A stretch of 64,000 nt of DNA from Bauldia sp963759235 (GTDB lineage Bacteria; Pseudomonadota; Alphaproteobacteria; Rhizobiales; Kaistiaceae), in assembly GCA_963759235.1 (NCBI GenBank), contig CAVWYO010000010.1:62001-126000 (forward strand). Reading direction: 5' to 3'. Shown piece by piece: positions 50,777-60,666 of the stretch (its first letter is position 1; each line of letters begins with the position of its first letter). Both the position numbers and the translations under genes were made by a program. The notes beneath the pieces are model-generated. The model was not told the DNA's origin. It saw nothing but the letters and a program-made list of their open reading frames with translations, and made no database searches.

Positions 50777-51718
50777 ATGCCATATGGTGCCCAGTGGGGC
50801 ATGGCGGCCAGCGGGCAGGATAGCGCCTCCGGTCCGACCGTCATCGCGAATTGCCCTCATGTAGGTGACAAGGATCCGGCCGGTCGCGTGATCACCGACA
50901 TCTATTGGGGAACGAAGAAGTTCGTCATCTATCAGGCCGACAAGACGGTCCGTTACATCCTTCCCGACGACTACAAGACGGCGGAAGAGCTCCGCCGCAA
51001 TATCTTCGGACTGATCGACGTGCGCTCCAATATCGAGCGGCTACGCAGCAACCCGAATGTACCGCAAGCCGAATGCGACCGCGCCGGCGTCGAACTCGCC
51101 GCAGGGCTTGCTCAGGCCTTCGAGAGCGGGTCGGACGCGGACGCCTCGATCACCGGTCTTCCGGCGGAGGTACTGAAGCGGACCGAAAGCCGGCTGCGCA
51201 GCGTGGTCACCAGCGCCTACCGGAAGAACTACATTGTCGGCGCGATCTACGCCTTCATCGCGGTTGTTGTCGTACTCTGTTTGATGATGGCCTTCCTGCC
51301 GCGGCTCGGAGACATCGGGCAGATCAGGATTTCCGACGTCGCCACCTACGCCGGATATTGCGTCTTCGGCGGGCTTGGCGCGTTTCTGTCGGTCCTCCTC
51401 GGCATCCGGTCCATCGACTTCGATATCGACTTGGGGGCCTGGGAGCACTTCTTCGCGGGCCTGACGCGAATCTCGATCGGCGTCTTCGCCGGGATCGTGG
51501 TCGGCCTCGCCATCCACTCGCAATTCCTCAACCCCGACTTCACGGCGGAAGGACCGTTGCAGCCGCCTGTCTTCTATTTCCTCGCTTTCATCGCGGGCTT
51601 CAGCGAGTCGCTGGTGCCCAATCTTCTGCGCCGGGGAGAAAGTACCGTCGTGCCGGGCGACAGTCAGGGCAACGATGCGGCCGACCAGACCAGCGCGGGT
51701 GCGGCATCGCACCGTTGA
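50777..51718 (+). CDS. unknown protein with four C-terminal membrane helices
   Basis: 313 residues from ATG 50777; ATG 50738 and ATG 50801 are alternatives. The N-terminal ~160 residues are soluble and helical (DYKTAEELRRNIFGLIDVRS, IERLRSNPNVPQAECDRAG). Four hydrophobic helices follow: IVGAIYAFIAVVVVLCLMMA, ATYAGYCVFGGLGAFLSVLL, TRISIGVFAGIVVGLAIHSQ and PVFYFLAFIAGFSESLVPNL. The last, ending in GFSESLVPNLLRR, resembles a recurring end-motif of uncharacterised bacterial membrane proteins. No enzyme motif seen. Possibly a membrane-anchored sensor or scaffold; not assigned. The gene stands alone between purD and the next small gene. Confidence 0.75.
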   Translation: MPYGAQWGMAASGQDSASGPTVIANCPHVGDKDPAGRVITDIYWGTKKFVIYQADKTVRYILPDDYKTAEELRRNIFGLIDVRSNIERLRSNPNVPQAECDRAGVELAAGLAQAFESGSDADASITGLPAEVLKRTESRLRSVVTSAYRKNYIVGAIYAFIAVVVVLCLMMAFLPRLGDIGQIRISDVATYAGYCVFGGLGAFLSVLLGIRSIDFDIDLGAWEHFFAGLTRISIGVFAGIVVGLAIHSQFLNPDFTAEGPLQPPVFYFLAFIAGFSESLVPNLLRRGESTVVPGDSQGNDAADQTSAGAASHR

Positions 51719-51951
51719 GCAACCAGCCACCCTGGCCGTCTCGCCGTCCGTATCGCTCTCTCGGCCAACCCTAACGCGAGCGATTCCAGCACAACGCGGG
51801 TTCTCAGCGGGTCGTCGAAAATAATTCCTGGAAGACCTATGGTTTTTGCACAGAATCCACGCGCACTCACAATAATCTCCGAAAGAATTCTTGATGTGTT
51901 ATCCTTACGGCGAGGCGAGATCCTTTCGTCTCTACCGAAAGGTTTCAAATC

Positions 51952-52302
51952 ATGAAAATCGGACCGGAAGTGAAGCCCGCCTTTTGGGGCGCGGCTGGCG
52001 GAGCTGTCGTGCTTGCCGTGATCGGGTTCACCTGGGGCGGATGGGTGACCGGCGCGAAGGCACGTGAGGCATCGGAACGGAACGCCGACACCGCGGTCAT
52101 CAGCGTTCTCGCCCCGATTTGTGCCGAGCAGTTCCGTCAACAACCGAATGCGGCGGCAAAGCTCGATGAACTGAACAAGCTCAGGTCCTATGAGCAGTCG
52201 AAGTTCGTGGACGAGGGCGGCTGGGCAGTCATGCCGGGGGCTGACGCGGCGGTCGACGGCGTCGCCAGGGGCTGCGCGGTGATTCTCACCACCAAGACCT
52301 GA
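51952..52302 (+). CDS. conserved hypothetical single-helix protein
   Basis: 116 residues, ATG 51952, weak AAAGG upstream. One N-terminal helix (FWGAAGGAVVLAVIGFTWGG) anchors a small periplasmic domain with two cysteines (APICAEQFRQQP and ARGCAVIL) that could pair. A similar layout (WGAxxGAVxLxxxGFTWGGWVTG) is widespread in Hyphomicrobiales without assigned function. The 233-base gap before it is AT-richer than average and contains no gene. Confidence 0.8.
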   Translation: MKIGPEVKPAFWGAAGGAVVLAVIGFTWGGWVTGAKAREASERNADTAVISVLAPICAEQFRQQPNAAAKLDELNKLRSYEQSKFVDEGGWAVMPGADAAVDGVARGCAVILTTKT

Positions 52303-52376
52303 CGACGATCGATCCGGCATGGCCTTCCCCGCGGGCGGCGAATCCGTCAGAATCGCGGGAGAGGAAGCTTCCGCTC

Positions 52377-54173
52377 ATGCCGATCCGTCGTCTCAGCGAG
52401 GACATGGTCAACCGCATCGCCGCCGGCGAGGTGGTTGAACGGCCGGCGAGCGTCGTCAAGGAGGCGGTCGAGAACGCCATCGACGCCGGGGCAACCCGTA
52501 TCGAGGTGGTCACCGCCGGCGGCGGGGCGGCGCTGATCCGCATAACCGACGACGGGATCGGGATCGGGCGGGACGAACTGGCGCTCGCCGTCGAACGGCA
52601 TTGCACGTCCAAGCTGGATGGCGGGCTCAGCGAAATCCGCTCGCTCGGCTTTCGCGGCGAGGCGCTCGCCGCGATCGGCGCGGCGGCGCGGCTCGCGCTC
52701 GCCTCACGTCGAAGCGGCGAGACAGAGGCCTACGAGATCGCGGTGGAAGGCGGCCGCGTCGGCGCGGCCAAGCCGGCGGCGCTCTCCGGCGGCACGCGTG
52801 TCGAGGTTCGCGACCTCTTCTTCGCCACGCCGGCGCGGCTCAAGTTCCTCAAATCCGAGCGGGCCGAGGCGGCGGCGATCACCGACGTCGTCAAGCGGCT
52901 GGCCATGGCCCATCCGGAAATCCGCTTCGCGCTCAGCGGCAGCGACCGCTCCAGCCTCGATTACCCGACCGCGACCGGCGATCGGGCGCGGCTCACCCGG
53001 CTCGCCCAGATCATGGGCACCGACTTCGCCGACAATGCCATCGCCATCGACGCCGAGCGGGAAGGCGTGCGGCTGGCCGGCTTCGCCGGCCTGCCGACCT
53101 ACAGCCGCGCCAACAGCCTCGGACAGTTCCTCTTCGTCAACGGCCGGCCGGTAAGGGACAAGCTGCTCCTCGGCGCCCTGCGGGGCGCCTATGCCGACCT
53201 GATGAAGCGCGACCGCCATCCGGTCGCCGCCCTTTTCATCACGATCGATCCGGCCGAGGTTGACGTGAACGTCCACCCGACCAAGGCGGATGTCCGTTTT
53301 CGCGACCCCGGGCTGGTACGCGGGCTGATCGTCGGCGCGATTCGCGAAGCCTTCGCCCGAAGTGGCCCGCGCTCCTCTTCGACCGCCGCGAGCGCGACGA
53401 TCGCCGCGTTCCGGCCGGGGCTCGCGCGGCCGCCGTCCTCCCGCGTCGCCAACTGGCAGGCACCGTCCCGCCCCACGGCCCTGAGCGCAGCATTCGCCAC
53501 GGGTTTCGCCGAGGACACCCAGGCCGCCTTCGACGAGGCAAACCGCCCCTCCGCCGACGTCCGCGCCATCGACCCTGAGCCCGCCAGCGTCGCCAGGCCG
53601 CTTGGCGCGGCACGGGCGCAACTCCACGAGACCTATATCGTCGCCCAGACCGAGGACGGGCTAGTCATCGTCGATCAACATGCCGCCCACGAAAGGCTGG
53701 TCTACGAGCGGCTCAAGCGCGGCCTCGATGCCAACGGCATCGCCCGGCAGATCCTCCTCATCCCCGAAATCGTCGACATGCCTTCCGAGGATGCGGACCG
53801 TGTCATCGAGCGCGCCGGCGAACTCGAAGAATTGGGGCTCGTCGTCGAGCGTTTCGGACCGGGCGCTGTCGCCATTCGCGAAACACCGTCGATGCTCGGC
53901 GCGATCGACGCCGCCGCGCTCGTCCGCGACCTCGCCGAAGAGATCGCCGAATGGGAGAAGACCGCCACCCTTCGCGACCGGCTCGAACGGGTCGCTTCGA
54001 CCATGGCCTGCCACGGCTCGGTCCGCGCCGGCCGGCGGCTCAAGCCGGAGGAGATGGACGCGTTGCTCCGCGAGATCGAGGCAACGCCCAACGCCAGCGA
54101 ATGCAATCACGGCCGGCCGACATATATCGAATTGAAGCTTGCCGATATCGAGCGGCTGTTCGGGCGCCGCTAG
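52377..54173 (+). CDS. mutL: DNA mismatch repair protein MutL
   Basis: 598 residues. GHKL ATPase N-terminus: VNRIAAGEVVERPASVVKEA, VENAIDAGATRIEV, TDDGIGIGRDEL, SLGFRGEALAAIGAAARL. The C-terminal dimer domain has the metal endonuclease motif VDQHAAHERLVYERL (DQHAxxExxxxE form), ACHGSVRAG and CNHGRPTYIEL, so this MutL is probably a nicking enzyme, unlike E. coli MutL. A Ser/Ala/Pro-rich linker separates the halves at residues ~330-405. It is followed 37 bases later by the AsmA-like gene. Confidence 0.97.
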   Translation: MPIRRLSEDMVNRIAAGEVVERPASVVKEAVENAIDAGATRIEVVTAGGGAALIRITDDGIGIGRDELALAVERHCTSKLDGGLSEIRSLGFRGEALAAIGAAARLALASRRSGETEAYEIAVEGGRVGAAKPAALSGGTRVEVRDLFFATPARLKFLKSERAEAAAITDVVKRLAMAHPEIRFALSGSDRSSLDYPTATGDRARLTRLAQIMGTDFADNAIAIDAEREGVRLAGFAGLPTYSRANSLGQFLFVNGRPVRDKLLLGALRGAYADLMKRDRHPVAALFITIDPAEVDVNVHPTKADVRFRDPGLVRGLIVGAIREAFARSGPRSSSTAASATIAAFRPGLARPPSSRVANWQAPSRPTALSAAFATGFAEDTQAAFDEANRPSADVRAIDPEPASVARPLGAARAQLHETYIVAQTEDGLVIVDQHAAHERLVYERLKRGLDANGIARQILLIPEIVDMPSEDADRVIERAGELEELGLVVERFGPGAVAIRETPSMLGAIDAAALVRDLAEEIAEWEKTATLRDRLERVASTMACHGSVRAGRRLKPEEMDALLREIEATPNASECNHGRPTYIELKLADIERLFGRR

Positions 54174-54210
54174 GAGCCGACGCCGGCCGCGATTAGGGAC
54201 CAACACACTC

Positions 54211-57168
54211 GTGAAGAAGTTGCTGATCGGACTGCTCGTCATCGTCGTGCTGATCGTTGGCGGGCTGTTCGCCCTGCCATTCTTCATCCCGTCGGAGACG
54301 GTCAAGGCCGAACTGATCGCCCAGATCGAAGCGGCGACCGGCCGCGACGTGCGGATCGACGGGCCGGTATCGATCAGTGTACTGCCCAGCGCCAGTCTTT
54401 CGGCGCACGGCATCGGCCTTGCGGGCGTCGCCGGCGACTCGGAGGCCTTCAGCGCCGATTCGGTCTCCTTCGGCCTCAGCCTCGTCCCGCTCTTGTCGGG
54501 CAACGTCGTGATCAACGCCGTGACCTTCGAGCGGCCGCATTTCCTCGTCGCCTTCGACAAGACGGGAGGGAGCAACTGGACCGGTCCAGCGGCGCCGCAA
54601 GCGAACCCACAGTCCATCGAGGGGCTGATCGAGGCGGCACCGCCGGCGACGGACTCGGCCGGCGCGGCGGTCACTGCCGTCGAAAGCCTGACCGTCGGCC
54701 GCGTTTCGATCGTCGACGGCACTGTGACCTACCGCGACGCTTCGAGCGGCACGGCAGAGACGATCGACGGCCTCAACTTCGACGTCAGGATGCCTCGGAT
54801 GATCGGCGCCGGGACCGCCGAGGGCACCTTCGCCTGGCGCGGACACACCCAGAAGATCGCACTCACCGTCAGCGACCGGCCTGCCGCCCAGCTTCTGGAG
54901 CGCATCCCGATCGAACTCACCTTGTCCTCCGACGGCGGCAGCCTCACCGCGAAGGGGACCGCGCTCGACGGCGGTTCGCTGTTCGCCGGCACGATGGAAG
55001 CGAGCGGCTCTTCGCTCCGCGGTTTCCTGCAAGGCTTCGGGGCAGACCTGCCGGATGCGCCGGCGTTCGCGAAATTCTCGTTGGCCGGGCCACTCGCCGT
55101 CGATGACACCAGCGTCCTCATCGAAAAGTTCAAGGGCGATGTCGGCGGCATTTCCGTCGATGGCGGGATGCGGCTGGTCTATGACCGCGAGCGGCCGGGC
55201 ATTGGGCTCAACCTCGCCGCCGGCAGTATCGATGCCGCCGCTTTCATCCCCACGGAGCCGGCAAGCCAGAGCACCGGCGACGCCGGCGGGATCGATCTGT
55301 CGGCGCTCAATGCGCTCGACGCCAATGTCGATTTCTCGGCGCGCGAAGTCGCGCTCGGCGGCGCGAGCCTCGCCAATCTCGGCATGGACGTGAAGCTCGC
55401 CAAGGGCGTGCTCAGCGCAACGGTCCGTTCGGTAGAGATCAACGGCGCGCCGGGATCGGCGGCGCTGACCATCGACGCCGGCGAGGCGGCACCGGTCATC
55501 GACGGCTCGGCCAAGATGAACGGCCTCGACCTCGCAGCGCTCACTGCCTTGGCCGGGGCGAGCGCGCCCGTCGCGGGCACGGCCGGGCTCGACGTGAAGT
55601 TTCGGACGTCCGGCGCCTCTCTCGATCAACTCCTCGCCAATCTCGAGGCGAGCGGCGCGGTCTCGCTCACCAACGGTGCCGTCAGCGGGCTCGGGCTAGC
55701 CGAGATGGTCGGCGGCGATGCCGCCGCCGATCGAATCGACGACGTCGACCTCAAGGCGAGCTTCGCTTCGCTGTCCTCGCCGGTCTCCATCGACGGCGCT
55801 CTCACCTGGCGCGGCGAACGCGTCACCGTTACTGCAACGGCGGACGCGCGCGCGCTCGCCGAGGGCGAGGATACGCAGCTATCGCTCGACGCCACGTCGG
55901 CGCGCCTGAATGTCGCTTTTGCCGGGATCGCCAGCCGCAAGGGATTCGGCACCGGCAAGGTGACCCTGTCGACGCCGTCGCTCCGCCAGCTCCTCGGCTG
56001 GGTCGGTCAGCCGATCGGAGCCGGCGGCGGCCTCGAGGCCTTCTCGCTCGACGGCATCGTGGCGCTCGACAAGGGAAGCTTCACCTTCGACAAGACCGCC
56101 TTCACCCTCGACAAGTCGAGCGGGCTCGGCACCGGCAAGATCGACTTCGGCGGCAAACCCAAGGTCACCGCCGGGTTGTCGATGACGGTGCTCGACGTGA
56201 CGCCTTATCTCATTGCCTCGGGCGCCGCGACCGCCAAGGGGGGTGGCAGCGGAGGAAGCGGCAATGGCGGTGGCGCCGGCGATACGCCGATCGACTTTTC
56301 CGGCCTTGCCGCCGTCGACGCCGATCTCAACCTCGAGGCGGACAGTATTCTGGCGGACAAGGTCAAGATCGGCCCCTCCTCGCTGACGGTGAAGCTCTCC
56401 GGCGGCAAGCTCGATGCCGACCTGTCCCAAATGGCGCTCTATTCGGGGACCGGCACCGGCACCGTGAGCGTCGACGGCGCCGCGGCGACGCCGTCCGTCA
56501 CCGCGTCGTTCCGCCTCGCAAACGTATCGGCGCTGCCCTTCCTTACCGACGCTGTCGGTTTCAAGCGGGTCGAGGGCGTCGGCAGTTTCGCCTTCGACCT
56601 CAAGGCGGCCGGCAAGAGCCAGGTGGCGCTGACGAAATCGCTGTCGGGCCAGGGCACAATGAACGTTCAGGACGGCGCTATCCGCGGGATCGATATTCCG
56701 AAGATGCTGCAGAGCCTGTCGGTGAATACGCTGCTTGGCTGGCAGCCAAGCAATGACAAGACCCAGTTCAATCGCATCGACGCCAGCTTCGCCATCACCG
56801 ACGGCATCCTCACCAACAAGGATCTGGTGATCGCCGGCCCGGCCTTCGCGTTGAATGGCGCCGGTCAGATCGACATTCCGAGCCAGACCGTCAGCTATCG
56901 CGTCAACGCCCAGGTGGCGGCGGGCAAGAAGGGCCAATTGCAGGATTTCCCGGTGCCGGTGCGCATCGAGGGTCCTCTCAACAGTCCGAAGATCTATCCG
57001 GAGATCCAGGGCGTTCTCAACGATCCGAAAGGAGCGCTCCAACAACTCGAGAACGGGTTGTTGGGCAATGCCGGCGACAACAATCCCGACAAGAAGAAGT
57101 CGAAAAAGAAGGATACCCAGGCGCCCCAGGTGGATCAGCTCCTCAATCTTACCAAGAAGAAGCCATGA
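54211..57168 (+). CDS. AsmA family protein
   Basis: 985 residues from GTG 54211. N-terminal inner-membrane anchor KKLLIGLLVIVVLIVGGLF, then a long periplasmic AsmA repeat-barrel: FIPSETVKAELIAQIEAATG, DVRIDGPVSISVLPSASLSA at the start and the C-terminal AsmA_2 domain (NVQDGAIRGIDIPKMLQSLS, GAGQIDIPSQTVSYRVNAQV). A glycine-rich spacer lies near residue 675. The end is lysine-rich (DKKKSKKKD). AsmA-like proteins bridge inner and outer membranes and are now linked to lipid transport; direct evidence for this one is lacking. Confidence 0.92.
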   Translation: MKKLLIGLLVIVVLIVGGLFALPFFIPSETVKAELIAQIEAATGRDVRIDGPVSISVLPSASLSAHGIGLAGVAGDSEAFSADSVSFGLSLVPLLSGNVVINAVTFERPHFLVAFDKTGGSNWTGPAAPQANPQSIEGLIEAAPPATDSAGAAVTAVESLTVGRVSIVDGTVTYRDASSGTAETIDGLNFDVRMPRMIGAGTAEGTFAWRGHTQKIALTVSDRPAAQLLERIPIELTLSSDGGSLTAKGTALDGGSLFAGTMEASGSSLRGFLQGFGADLPDAPAFAKFSLAGPLAVDDTSVLIEKFKGDVGGISVDGGMRLVYDRERPGIGLNLAAGSIDAAAFIPTEPASQSTGDAGGIDLSALNALDANVDFSAREVALGGASLANLGMDVKLAKGVLSATVRSVEINGAPGSAALTIDAGEAAPVIDGSAKMNGLDLAALTALAGASAPVAGTAGLDVKFRTSGASLDQLLANLEASGAVSLTNGAVSGLGLAEMVGGDAAADRIDDVDLKASFASLSSPVSIDGALTWRGERVTVTATADARALAEGEDTQLSLDATSARLNVAFAGIASRKGFGTGKVTLSTPSLRQLLGWVGQPIGAGGGLEAFSLDGIVALDKGSFTFDKTAFTLDKSSGLGTGKIDFGGKPKVTAGLSMTVLDVTPYLIASGAATAKGGGSGGSGNGGGAGDTPIDFSGLAAVDADLNLEADSILADKVKIGPSSLTVKLSGGKLDADLSQMALYSGTGTGTVSVDGAAATPSVTASFRLANVSALPFLTDAVGFKRVEGVGSFAFDLKAAGKSQVALTKSLSGQGTMNVQDGAIRGIDIPKMLQSLSVNTLLGWQPSNDKTQFNRIDASFAITDGILTNKDLVIAGPAFALNGAGQIDIPSQTVSYRVNAQVAAGKKGQLQDFPVPVRIEGPLNSPKIYPEIQGVLNDPKGALQQLENGLLGNAGDNNPDKKKSKKKDTQAPQVDQLLNLTKKKP

Positions 57169-57224
57169 CGGAATTGAAACGCGATGGATTGCCCGGATTG
57201 CGACGGCTCGGCTAAGGTTTCGGC

Positions 57225-57455
57225 ATGAACCGCATCGACAGATCCGGGCCAGGAGGTGAAGCGCGGCTCCGCTACCTCGACGGCGACTTTCAGGTCGTCG
57301 CGCCGGGTACTTTTGTCCGTTGCGCGGTGACCGGCATCGAAATTCCACTCGACGAACTGAAATACTGGAGCGTGGCGCGGCAGGAAGCCTATGTCGACGC
57401 CGCAGCCTCGCTCGCCCGCGAGCGCGAGGTCGCCCCGCGCGCCCGTCGCAAATAG
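57225..57455 (+). CDS. DUF2093 protein
   Basis: 76 residues. Conserved signature ARLRYLDGDFQVVAPGTFVR, CAVTGIEIPLDELKYWSVAR, QEAYVDAAAS. Found almost only in alphaproteobacteria, usually next to lpxK as here (convergent, 13-base gap). Function unknown. Confidence 0.93.
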   Translation: MNRIDRSGPGGEARLRYLDGDFQVVAPGTFVRCAVTGIEIPLDELKYWSVARQEAYVDAAASLAREREVAPRARRK

Positions 57456-57468
57456 CCGGCCAGCACGC

Positions 57469-58488
57469 TCAGCCCGCCATCGCAGCGAGACGGACAGCGT
57501 TCGCCACCATCTCGTCGACCGCCGCCGGATTCTCGAACTCAAGCGTCACCGGAAACGCCTCGGCGCGCTCACGCAGCCTCGCGAGGACCCCGGTCTCGCT
57601 CCGCAGCCGGACCAGGTCCTTTTCGGTGGTGACCAATCGAAGACCCTCCGCATCGGCGTCGGCCAGCAATTGCGACGCCTCGGCGTCATCGAAGCGGTGA
57701 TGATCGGGGAAGGCCACGGTCTTGGTCACCGGGGCATCGATGGCGCGAAGGGTTTCAAAGAACTTCTCGGGGCGTCCGATGCCGGCAAAGGCGAGGATGG
57801 GGGCTTTGCGCCACTCCCTGACGCGAACCGGTTTCAACGTCGCCCGCAGGGTGGACCGACCGCCGCGGGCGGCGGCGCGGATCAACGGCTCGGCCATGGC
57901 ACCGTCGCCAATCACGATCAGCGCGTCGGCGCGGCGAAGCTGCAGGTCGAGCGGCGCCCTCAGCGGGCCGGCCGGGACCATCAGGCCGTTGCCGATGCCG
58001 GCGCCGGCGTCGACGCAGGCGAGCGAGACGTCCTTGGCAAGAGTGGGATTCTGGAAACCGTCATCCATGATGATGAGGGTCAGGGCCCGGTCGAGCAGCA
58101 AACGCGCCGACGCGGAGCGATCGCGGCCGATTGCGGTCGGCGCGACCGCGGCGAGCAGGAGCGCTTCGTCGCCGACGGCTTCGGGACCGTGCGTTTCGGG
58201 ATCAACCATCAGCGGGCCAGCTTCGCTGCCGCCGTAGCCCGAGGCGAGGAAGCCGGGCTTCAGCCCCTGGCGCCGGGCGACCTTGGCCAGCGCAATCGCC
58301 GTCGGCGTCTTTCCGGCCCCGCCGACCACGAAATTGCCGACGCAGACCACCGGAACCGGCGGACGGAGACGCGGAGGCCTGGTCATCCGCCAGGCCGACG
58401 ACTGCCCCCATATCTTGGAGAGCGGCCAAAGTGCCAGAGCCCGCGCGTTAGGACGGGCCAGCCACCAGAACGACGGCGCCGCCGTCAC
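57469..58488 (-). CDS. lpxK: tetraacyldisaccharide 4'-kinase
   Basis: 339 residues from GTG 58488, overlapping the waaA stop (GTGA). LpxK phosphorylates the lipid A disaccharide at the inner membrane. Walker A: VCVGNFVVGGAGKTPTAIAL near residue 55; downstream GFLASGYGG, VGDEALLLA, IIMDDGFQNPTL, LDLQLRRADALIVIG. Membership of the waaA operon is typical. Confidence 0.96.
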   Translation of the reverse strand: MTAAPSFWWLARPNARALALWPLSKIWGQSSAWRMTRPPRLRPPVPVVCVGNFVVGGAGKTPTAIALAKVARRQGLKPGFLASGYGGSEAGPLMVDPETHGPEAVGDEALLLAAVAPTAIGRDRSASARLLLDRALTLIIMDDGFQNPTLAKDVSLACVDAGAGIGNGLMVPAGPLRAPLDLQLRRADALIVIGDGAMAEPLIRAAARGGRSTLRATLKPVRVREWRKAPILAFAGIGRPEKFFETLRAIDAPVTKTVAFPDHHRFDDAEASQLLADADAEGLRLVTTEKDLVRLRSETGVLARLRERAEAFPVTLEFENPAAVDEMVANAVRLAAMAG

Positions 58489-59813
58489 GGTCTCGCCGCC
58501 TCCAACGCCGGACCGCTCGGCGCCGGCTCCCCGGAAGCGCCGAGGGCGGGCAGCAGCGCCTTCATCGTCTGGTCGAGTGCGCCGCGGAACGGGGACAAGG
58601 CTTCGCGCGCGGCGACCGCACATCGCTGGCGCGCCTCGGGATCGCCGATCAACGCGCCGGCTCGTTCGGCAAGGTCGCCGGCGTCCGTCACGCGGCTACC
58701 CGCGGTCAGGCCGTCGAGCGCGCAATAGACCTCGTCGAAGTTATGGGTGTGGGGACCGTGCAGGATCGCCGTGCCCAGACCGATCGGCTCGATCGGGTTC
58801 TGACCACCATGATCGACCAGAGATCCGCCGATGAAGGACACCGGAGCGACGCGGTAGAAAAGACCGAGCTCGCCAAGCGTGTCGGCGAGATAGACGTCCG
58901 TCGATGCGGCAACCCGGTTGCCGGCACTACGTCGTGCAACCGACACGCCGCGTCGCGCCAGGGCAGCGGCAATTTCCGGTCCCCGGTTGGGGTGGCGCGG
59001 AACGATGATCGTCAGGAGCCGCGGAAGGCGCGTCGCCATCAGCTTGTGCGCCGCGACGACGATTTCTTCTTCTCCCGGGTGGGTGCTCGCAGCGAGCCAC
59101 ACCGGGCGGTCGCCGATTTCGGCTTGCAGCGCGGCTGTGACGCTCGGATCGGCGCCTGGCGGCGGCGTGTCGAACTTCAAGTTGCCGGTGACCACCACGG
59201 AGGGAACGCCGAGCGAGCGGTAGCGCTCGCCGTCCGGATCGCTCTGGGCCAGGCAGAGCTTGACCCGTGAGAATATGGCGTTGGCGACCGCGGCATGGCG
59301 GCGCCACCCCTCGAACGATCGGCGCGACAGTCGCCCGTTGACGACGACCAGCGGCACCCCCGCCTCGGAGAGGTTGACGATCGCTTGCGGCCAAAGCTCG
59401 GACTCGACGAACATTGCCAGTTCGGGCCGCCAATGATCGATAAACGCCGCCACCGCGCTGCGAACGTCGATCGGCGAGTACTGATGAACGGCGCCCGGCG
59501 GCAACCGCTCCTCGGCGATCTTGGCGGCGGTCACCGTCACGGTGGTGAACACCACGGAACGACCGGTGGCGGTGATCTGCCTGATCAACGGCAGCACGGC
59601 ATTGGTCTCGCCGACGCTCGCGGCGTGGATCCAGACCACGCGCCCGTCAGGACGTGGACGCGATGCCCGCCCGTACCGCTCGCCGAGCCGGCCCCTATCC
59701 TCCTTGCCGCGCGAGACCCGGTAGGAAAGGAAGAGAGGCGCGAGCGGTCGCACAACGAAACTGCCGAAGACCCTGTAGGCTCCAAGAGCCAACGAAGCGC
59801 CGAGGCTAGCCAT
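58485..59813 (-). CDS. waaA: 3-deoxy-D-manno-octulosonic acid transferase
   Basis: 442 residues from ATG 59813, whose codon overlaps the end of the acyltransferase gene by 8 bases. GT30 enzyme that adds Kdo to lipid A precursor. Motifs: GRLGERYGRASRPRPDGRVV, WIHAASVGETNAVLPLIRQ, FTTVTVTAAKIAEERLP, VESELWPQAIVNLSEAGVPL, VSFIGGSLVDHGGQNPIEP. A hydrophobic N-terminus keeps it at the membrane. An open frame extends upstream but is not conserved. Confidence 0.97.
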   Translation of the reverse strand: MASLGASLALGAYRVFGSFVVRPLAPLFLSYRVSRGKEDRGRLGERYGRASRPRPDGRVVWIHAASVGETNAVLPLIRQITATGRSVVFTTVTVTAAKIAEERLPPGAVHQYSPIDVRSAVAAFIDHWRPELAMFVESELWPQAIVNLSEAGVPLVVVNGRLSRRSFEGWRRHAAVANAIFSRVKLCLAQSDPDGERYRSLGVPSVVVTGNLKFDTPPPGADPSVTAALQAEIGDRPVWLAASTHPGEEEIVVAAHKLMATRLPRLLTIIVPRHPNRGPEIAAALARRGVSVARRSAGNRVAASTDVYLADTLGELGLFYRVAPVSFIGGSLVDHGGQNPIEPIGLGTAILHGPHTHNFDEVYCALDGLTAGSRVTDAGDLAERAGALIGDPEARQRCAVAAREALSPFRGALDQTMKALLPALGASGEPAPSGPALEAARP

Positions 59814-60660
59814 GGCGCCGATCGACGATCCGATAAGCGCGGTCTGTCGCCTCGTTGAGCGCGTCCTCCAGCGCAACGCGCTTGTCTTCAAGGACGTTGG
59901 AATCGGCATCGGCCGGAACCTCGACCGGCGTGCCGACCGCGCACACGGCACGGCTGAACGGCAAGTTGATGGTGGCGCGATCCCAGCTGGTGACATCGAT
60001 GCGTCGGCTGGTGGCGTAGGCGACCGGGATGATCGGCCTGCCGCTCACCCGGGCAAGCGTGATCACCCCCATCCCGGCCCGGCGCGCGGCAAGATTTGAG
60101 ATGTCGGCGGTCATCGACACGCAGGCCCCCTCCTCCAGCGCCGCTTTCATTTCGAGGAAGCCGACCATCCCGCCCTTTTCGATCATGCGGGACGGATCGC
60201 GGGCCGTCGAGCCGCGGATCGTCTTGATGCCGAGCTTGCGGGCCACCAGCGCGTTGATCTCGCCATCGTGATGCCTCGAAATCAGCACCCGCGCGTCGAA
60301 ATCGAAGATGCGGGCAAAGGGCAACATGAAATGCTGGCCGTGCCACATCGTGAAGATCACCGGCGCGAGATGGATGTAGCTGCCGTAAGGATCGGGCGGA
60401 TCGAAGGCAAGCGGGCTCGTGGCGTTGACGAAGCGAAGGTAGTTGGCGGCCAGGCCGGCGATCACCCGCTGCGCCGCGGGGGTCCGGAATATCCGCGTCG
60501 ACAGACGTGGCTTGCGACGCGCCTTCTTTGGGAAGGCCACGGTCGCCCGTTTGCGCCGGCTGGCATTTCCGTCCATCGCTTCGGAGTCGGTTGCGTCGGC
60601 GTCCGCCGTCTCGTCGGCAGCGGCGATTGGCTTCTTCATTGTCTTCAACGAGCCGGCCAT
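59806..60660 (-). CDS. DUF374 lysophospholipid acyltransferase-like protein
   Basis: 284 residues. After a low-complexity N-terminus (~55 residues rich in Ala/Asp, then Lys/Arg) lies the DUF374 domain: PVIFTMWHGQHFMLPFARIF, RVLISRHHDGEINALVARKL, IRGSTARDP and the later VAYATSRRIDVTSWDRATIN. The HHDGE and RGS motifs are those of LPLAT-type acyltransferases. In related genomes this gene always accompanies waaA; a role in lipid A late acylation is inferred from place. Confidence 0.9.
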   Translation of the reverse strand: MAGSLKTMKKPIAAADETADADATDSEAMDGNASRRKRATVAFPKKARRKPRLSTRIFRTPAAQRVIAGLAANYLRFVNATSPLAFDPPDPYGSYIHLAPVIFTMWHGQHFMLPFARIFDFDARVLISRHHDGEINALVARKLGIKTIRGSTARDPSRMIEKGGMVGFLEMKAALEEGACVSMTADISNLAARRAGMGVITLARVSGRPIIPVAYATSRRIDVTSWDRATINLPFSRAVCAVGTPVEVPADADSNVLEDKRVALEDALNEATDRAYRIVDRRHG

Positions 60661-60666
60661 CGGCGC

